DNA of 64,000 nucleotides, taken from assembly GCF_030440515.1 (NCBI RefSeq), contig NZ_CP076543.1:2170001-2234000 (forward strand), written 5' to 3'. This DNA is from Streptomyces xanthophaeus (GTDB lineage Bacteria > Actinomycetota > Actinomycetes > Streptomycetales > Streptomycetaceae). A model generated the notes under the pieces. The model had not been told where the DNA came from. It ran no database searches and saw only the letters and a program-made list of their open reading frames with translations. This document shows positions 62,120 to 64,000 of this stretch, piece after piece (positions within the stretch are counted from its first letter, which is position 1; each line of letters opens with the position of its first letter). The translations under genes and the position numbers were made by a program.

Positions 62120-62203
62120 GGCCGGCGGGTCGACCGCCGGCCGGGCGCGAGGAGGGCGGGAGGAGCCCCCGCGGCGGACCTCGCCCCGCCTCCCGCCCTC
62201 CTC
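62120..62203. terminator. Two hairpins after the MMPL gene
   Basis: A palindrome (GGCCGGCGG at 62120-62128 paired with CCGCCGGCC just after, to about 62142) is followed by a 15-bp stem (62149-62163 with 62189-62203, 25-nt loop). A pyrimidine-rich run follows. They lie within the 187-bp gap before the DUF4097 gene. Confidence 0.65.
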
Positions 62204-62295
62204 CCTCTCTCCGTCCCTCTCCGTTCTCCGACTTCTCTTCGTCCTCTTCGCGCACGCCGCCCCACCGGCACACGCCCGTACCGGGAGACACCACC

Positions 62296-62964
62296 ATGCG
62301 CAAGCCACTGGCCTTCACCGCACTCGCCCTGACCCTCGCCGCGCCCCTCCTCACGGGCTGCGGCGGCATGATCGGCCCCGAGCACACCGCCGAGGATTCG
62401 CTGCGCCCGACCGGCCCGGTGCACACCATCGACATCGCCTCCGGCAGCGGCACCGTCAAGGTCGTCCCCGGCGACAGCGTCGACGTCCGGCGCACCGTTC
62501 GCTACAACGGGGACGGTCCGGGCGGCCTGAAGGAGCCGGCCGAAGGCGTCCTGACCCTCGGCAACTGCTCCCGCTGCTCCACCGATTACACCGTCACCGC
62601 GCCCGCCGGCACCGCCCTCGACGTGCGCGCCGGCTCGGGAGACGTCAGCATCACCGGCTTCACCGGCGTGGTCACCGTGCAGACCGACTCCGGGGACATC
62701 GACGCCGACGGGCTGCGCGGGAACACCTCCCTGAAGGCCGGGTCGGGGTCCGTCGAAGCGACGTTCGGCGCCCTCGTCAGGACGATCGCCGCCGAAGCGG
62801 GCTCGGGCGACGTACGGCTGGTCCTGCCGGACGGCAAGTACCGGGTGGACGCCGACACCGGTTCGGGCGGACGCGACGTCCGCGTACGCCAGGACGACGC
62901 GGCGGACCACAGCGTGCGGGTGCGCACCGGATCCGGCGACATCGTGGTGACGGCCGGCCCGTGA
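62296..62964 (+). CDS. DUF4097-type beta-repeat lipoprotein
   Basis: A 222-residue secreted lipoprotein with a lipobox LLTGC (lipidated Cys22) and a right-handed beta-repeat domain marked by recurring GSGDV/DSGDI/GSGSV turns, typical of DUF4097 (putative adhesin/beta-strand repeat). The GGGAGA ribosome-binding site fits the ATG. Its stop overlaps the GTG of the phosphopantetheinyl transferase gene. The role is unknown; possibly envelope-associated product handling or stress sensing. Confidence 0.85.
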   Translation: MRKPLAFTALALTLAAPLLTGCGGMIGPEHTAEDSLRPTGPVHTIDIASGSGTVKVVPGDSVDVRRTVRYNGDGPGGLKEPAEGVLTLGNCSRCSTDYTVTAPAGTALDVRAGSGDVSITGFTGVVTVQTDSGDIDADGLRGNTSLKAGSGSVEATFGALVRTIAAEAGSGDVRLVLPDGKYRVDADTGSGGRDVRVRQDDAADHSVRVRTGSGDIVVTAGP

Positions 62965-63752
62965 GCCCCGACCCGCGGGAGATATTCGACCGGGACGCGA
63001 CGCACGTGTGGACCGGAGCGGCCTCGGGACGGGGTGCCGTACCCGGCACCCGGAGCCTCTCCCTGGAAGAGCGGGCCAGGACGCGGACCCTCCCGGCGCC
63101 ACGGGCCGGCTGGTACGCGGCCACCCGCACGGCGGTGCGCGAAGTCCTCGGCCGGTATCTGGAACAGCCGCCCGGCGAGATCCTCCTCGGCCGCTCGCCC
63201 TGCCCCGGCTGCGGCAGCGCCGCCCACGGACCGCCCGCAGTGCTGGCCCCCGCCACCACACTGACGTTCAGCCTCTCCTACTCGGGGCCTCGCTGGCTGC
63301 TCGCCCTGACCTCGATCCGCCCGCTCGGCGTCGATGTGCAAGAGGTACTGCCCGGGGCGGGACCCGACCTCACGAGGATGGCCGCGAGCTGCTTCGCGCC
63401 GGACGAACTGGGCGAGTTCCAGGCCCGGTCCGCCCCGGCCTCGCGCGCCGCCTACTTCTACCGGGCGTGGACGCGCAAGGAGGCGGTGGTCAAGGCCATG
63501 GGTGTGGGACTCGCGGCCGACCTGACCGGTGTCCACGTGTCGGCGGGCACCCCCGGACCCGCCGTCGTCCGTACCCGCCGGGCCGGGCACACCGCCCTGT
63601 GGCAGGTGGAGGACCTCCCGGTGTCCGGTGGTCCGGGATTCGCCGCGCTGGCCCGCGAGGCCTCGGCGGCCGGCCCCGTCCGTTTCTTCGTCCATGAACC
63701 GGCGGAACCCGATCCGGAAATTCGGCAGAATCCTGCCACCGCAGCAGCCTGA
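62961..63752 (+). CDS. Sfp-type 4'-phosphopantetheinyl transferase
   Basis: A 263-residue enzyme that moves phosphopantetheine from CoA to carrier-protein serines. The signature GVDVQEV (Asp125, Gln127, Glu128) and FYRAWTRKEAVVKAMG (Lys173, Glu174, Lys178) are visible, with the linking CFAPDEL between. Gln127 sits where Sfp has the Mg2+-ligand Glu; Glu128 may substitute. It probably activates the ACP and the four NRPS T domains in this region. GTG start overlaps the lipoprotein stop. Confidence 0.9.
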   Translation: MSPDPREIFDRDATHVWTGAASGRGAVPGTRSLSLEERARTRTLPAPRAGWYAATRTAVREVLGRYLEQPPGEILLGRSPCPGCGSAAHGPPAVLAPATTLTFSLSYSGPRWLLALTSIRPLGVDVQEVLPGAGPDLTRMAASCFAPDELGEFQARSAPASRAAYFYRAWTRKEAVVKAMGVGLAADLTGVHVSAGTPGPAVVRTRRAGHTALWQVEDLPVSGGPGFAALAREASAAGPVRFFVHEPAEPDPEIRQNPATAAA

Positions 63753-63837
63753 CAGCATTGCCCCCTGCCATTGATGCATCATGAATGGAATGATGTGACC
63801 ATCGACGGTGCCGACCGCAGACCGAAGGAAGAAAGAG

Positions 63838-63903
63838 ATGCGCAAGTTATCGCCTCCGGGTACGGAAGAGAACGACACCACGTCCAACACATGGGGCCCG
63901 TAG
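63838..63903 (+). CDS. Very small ORF (21 residues) behind a strong ribosome-binding site; possible peptide precursor
   Basis: ATG 63838 follows GAAGGAAGAAAGAG directly. The peptide begins MRKLSPPGTEEN, continues through DTTSN and ends TWGP, with a TTA Leu codon at position 4, which in Streptomyces depends on the bldA tRNA. A TGATGCATCA palindrome (63772-63781) within a longer CCATT...AATGG inverted repeat lies upstream. The length and composition suit a RiPP precursor or leader peptide, but no motif is decisive. Confidence 0.4.
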   Translation: MRKLSPPGTEENDTTSNTWGP

Positions 63904-63940
63904 CACCCTCCGATTCCGGCGGGAATGCCATCGGAAATCC

Positions 63941-64000
63941 ATGTACGCGGTGACGCTCCTCCTGGCCGCCGACGGGGCGGACGGCCCCGCCGAGTGCCCC
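63941..64000 (+). CDS. 5' end of a further ORF, cut by the window edge
   Basis: From ATG 63941 an open frame (MYAVTLLLAADGADG...) runs to the end of the window with G/C-rich third positions. A weak GGAAA lies eight bases upstream. Only 20 codons are visible, so the gene is tentative and the family cannot be told. Confidence 0.35.
   Translation, partial: MYAVTLLLAADGADGPAECP

Overview
The window is chromosomal DNA from a Streptomyces or very close relative. GC content is very high, third codon positions are G/C, GTG and TTG starts are common, and the left 26 kb carries a gene order typical of actinomycetes. The run RNA methyltransferase - APC permease - ceoB/ceoC - DUF3159 - OB-fold - ... - DUF3710 - dut - PaaI-like - DUF3093 - DUF4193 - inositol monophosphatase matches, as I recall it, the Rv2689c-Rv2701c neighbourhood of Mycobacterium tuberculosis. 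kdpDE, the CutRS-type two-component system, ferrochelatase, sepH and sseA follow as in Streptomyces chromosomes. This part is housekeeping, with clear hairpin terminators between units and one repeat-filled non-coding stretch (5.2-5.7 kb).

From about 26.1 kb to at least 63.75 kb lies an accessory biosynthetic region. It begins with an MFS exporter (26.1-27.4 kb, minus) divergent from a plus-strand operon (27.5-33.3 kb). That operon encodes a siderophore/cobalamin-type ABC importer (lipoprotein, FecCD permease, ATPase), a DUF364-type putative metal-chelation protein, a GHMP/PduX-like small-molecule kinase and a divergent PLP enzyme. A Fur/Zur-like operator lies between the two divergent units. 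A perfect 21-bp hairpin separates this operon from a 25-kb minus-strand operon (58.85 to 33.39 kb) with overlapping or closely spaced genes.

The minus operon reads, in transcription order: fatty acyl-AMP ligase, two acyl-CoA dehydrogenase-like proteins, acyl carrier protein, stand-alone condensation protein, SbnA-like and SbnB-like 2,3-diaminopropionate enzymes, MbtH protein, NRPS A-T-C-A-T, NRPS C-A-T-C-A-T-TE, an M20 N-carbamoyl-amide hydrolase, an ornithine-carbamoyltransferase-like enzyme and an MFS exporter. My reading is that a desaturated fatty acid is loaded on the ACP and condensed by the stand-alone C protein onto residue 1, and that a four-residue chain is built and released by the thioesterase. 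Manual specificity codes suggest residue 1 is Gln-like (possibly beta-ureidoalanine made by carbamoylating diaminopropionate), residue 2 Gly, residue 3 Thr (possibly dehydrated by an atypical C domain) and residue 4 an unassigned polar residue. I do not recognise the cluster as a known one.

A plus-strand group (59.1-63.75 kb) adds an ArsR-type regulator, a small membrane protein, an MMPL transporter, a DUF4097 lipoprotein and an Sfp-type phosphopantetheinyl transferase that could activate the carrier domains. The window ends with a 21-residue ORF behind a strong ribosome-binding site and the start of another gene. All functional assignments come from reading translated sequence and motifs; no database search was run.
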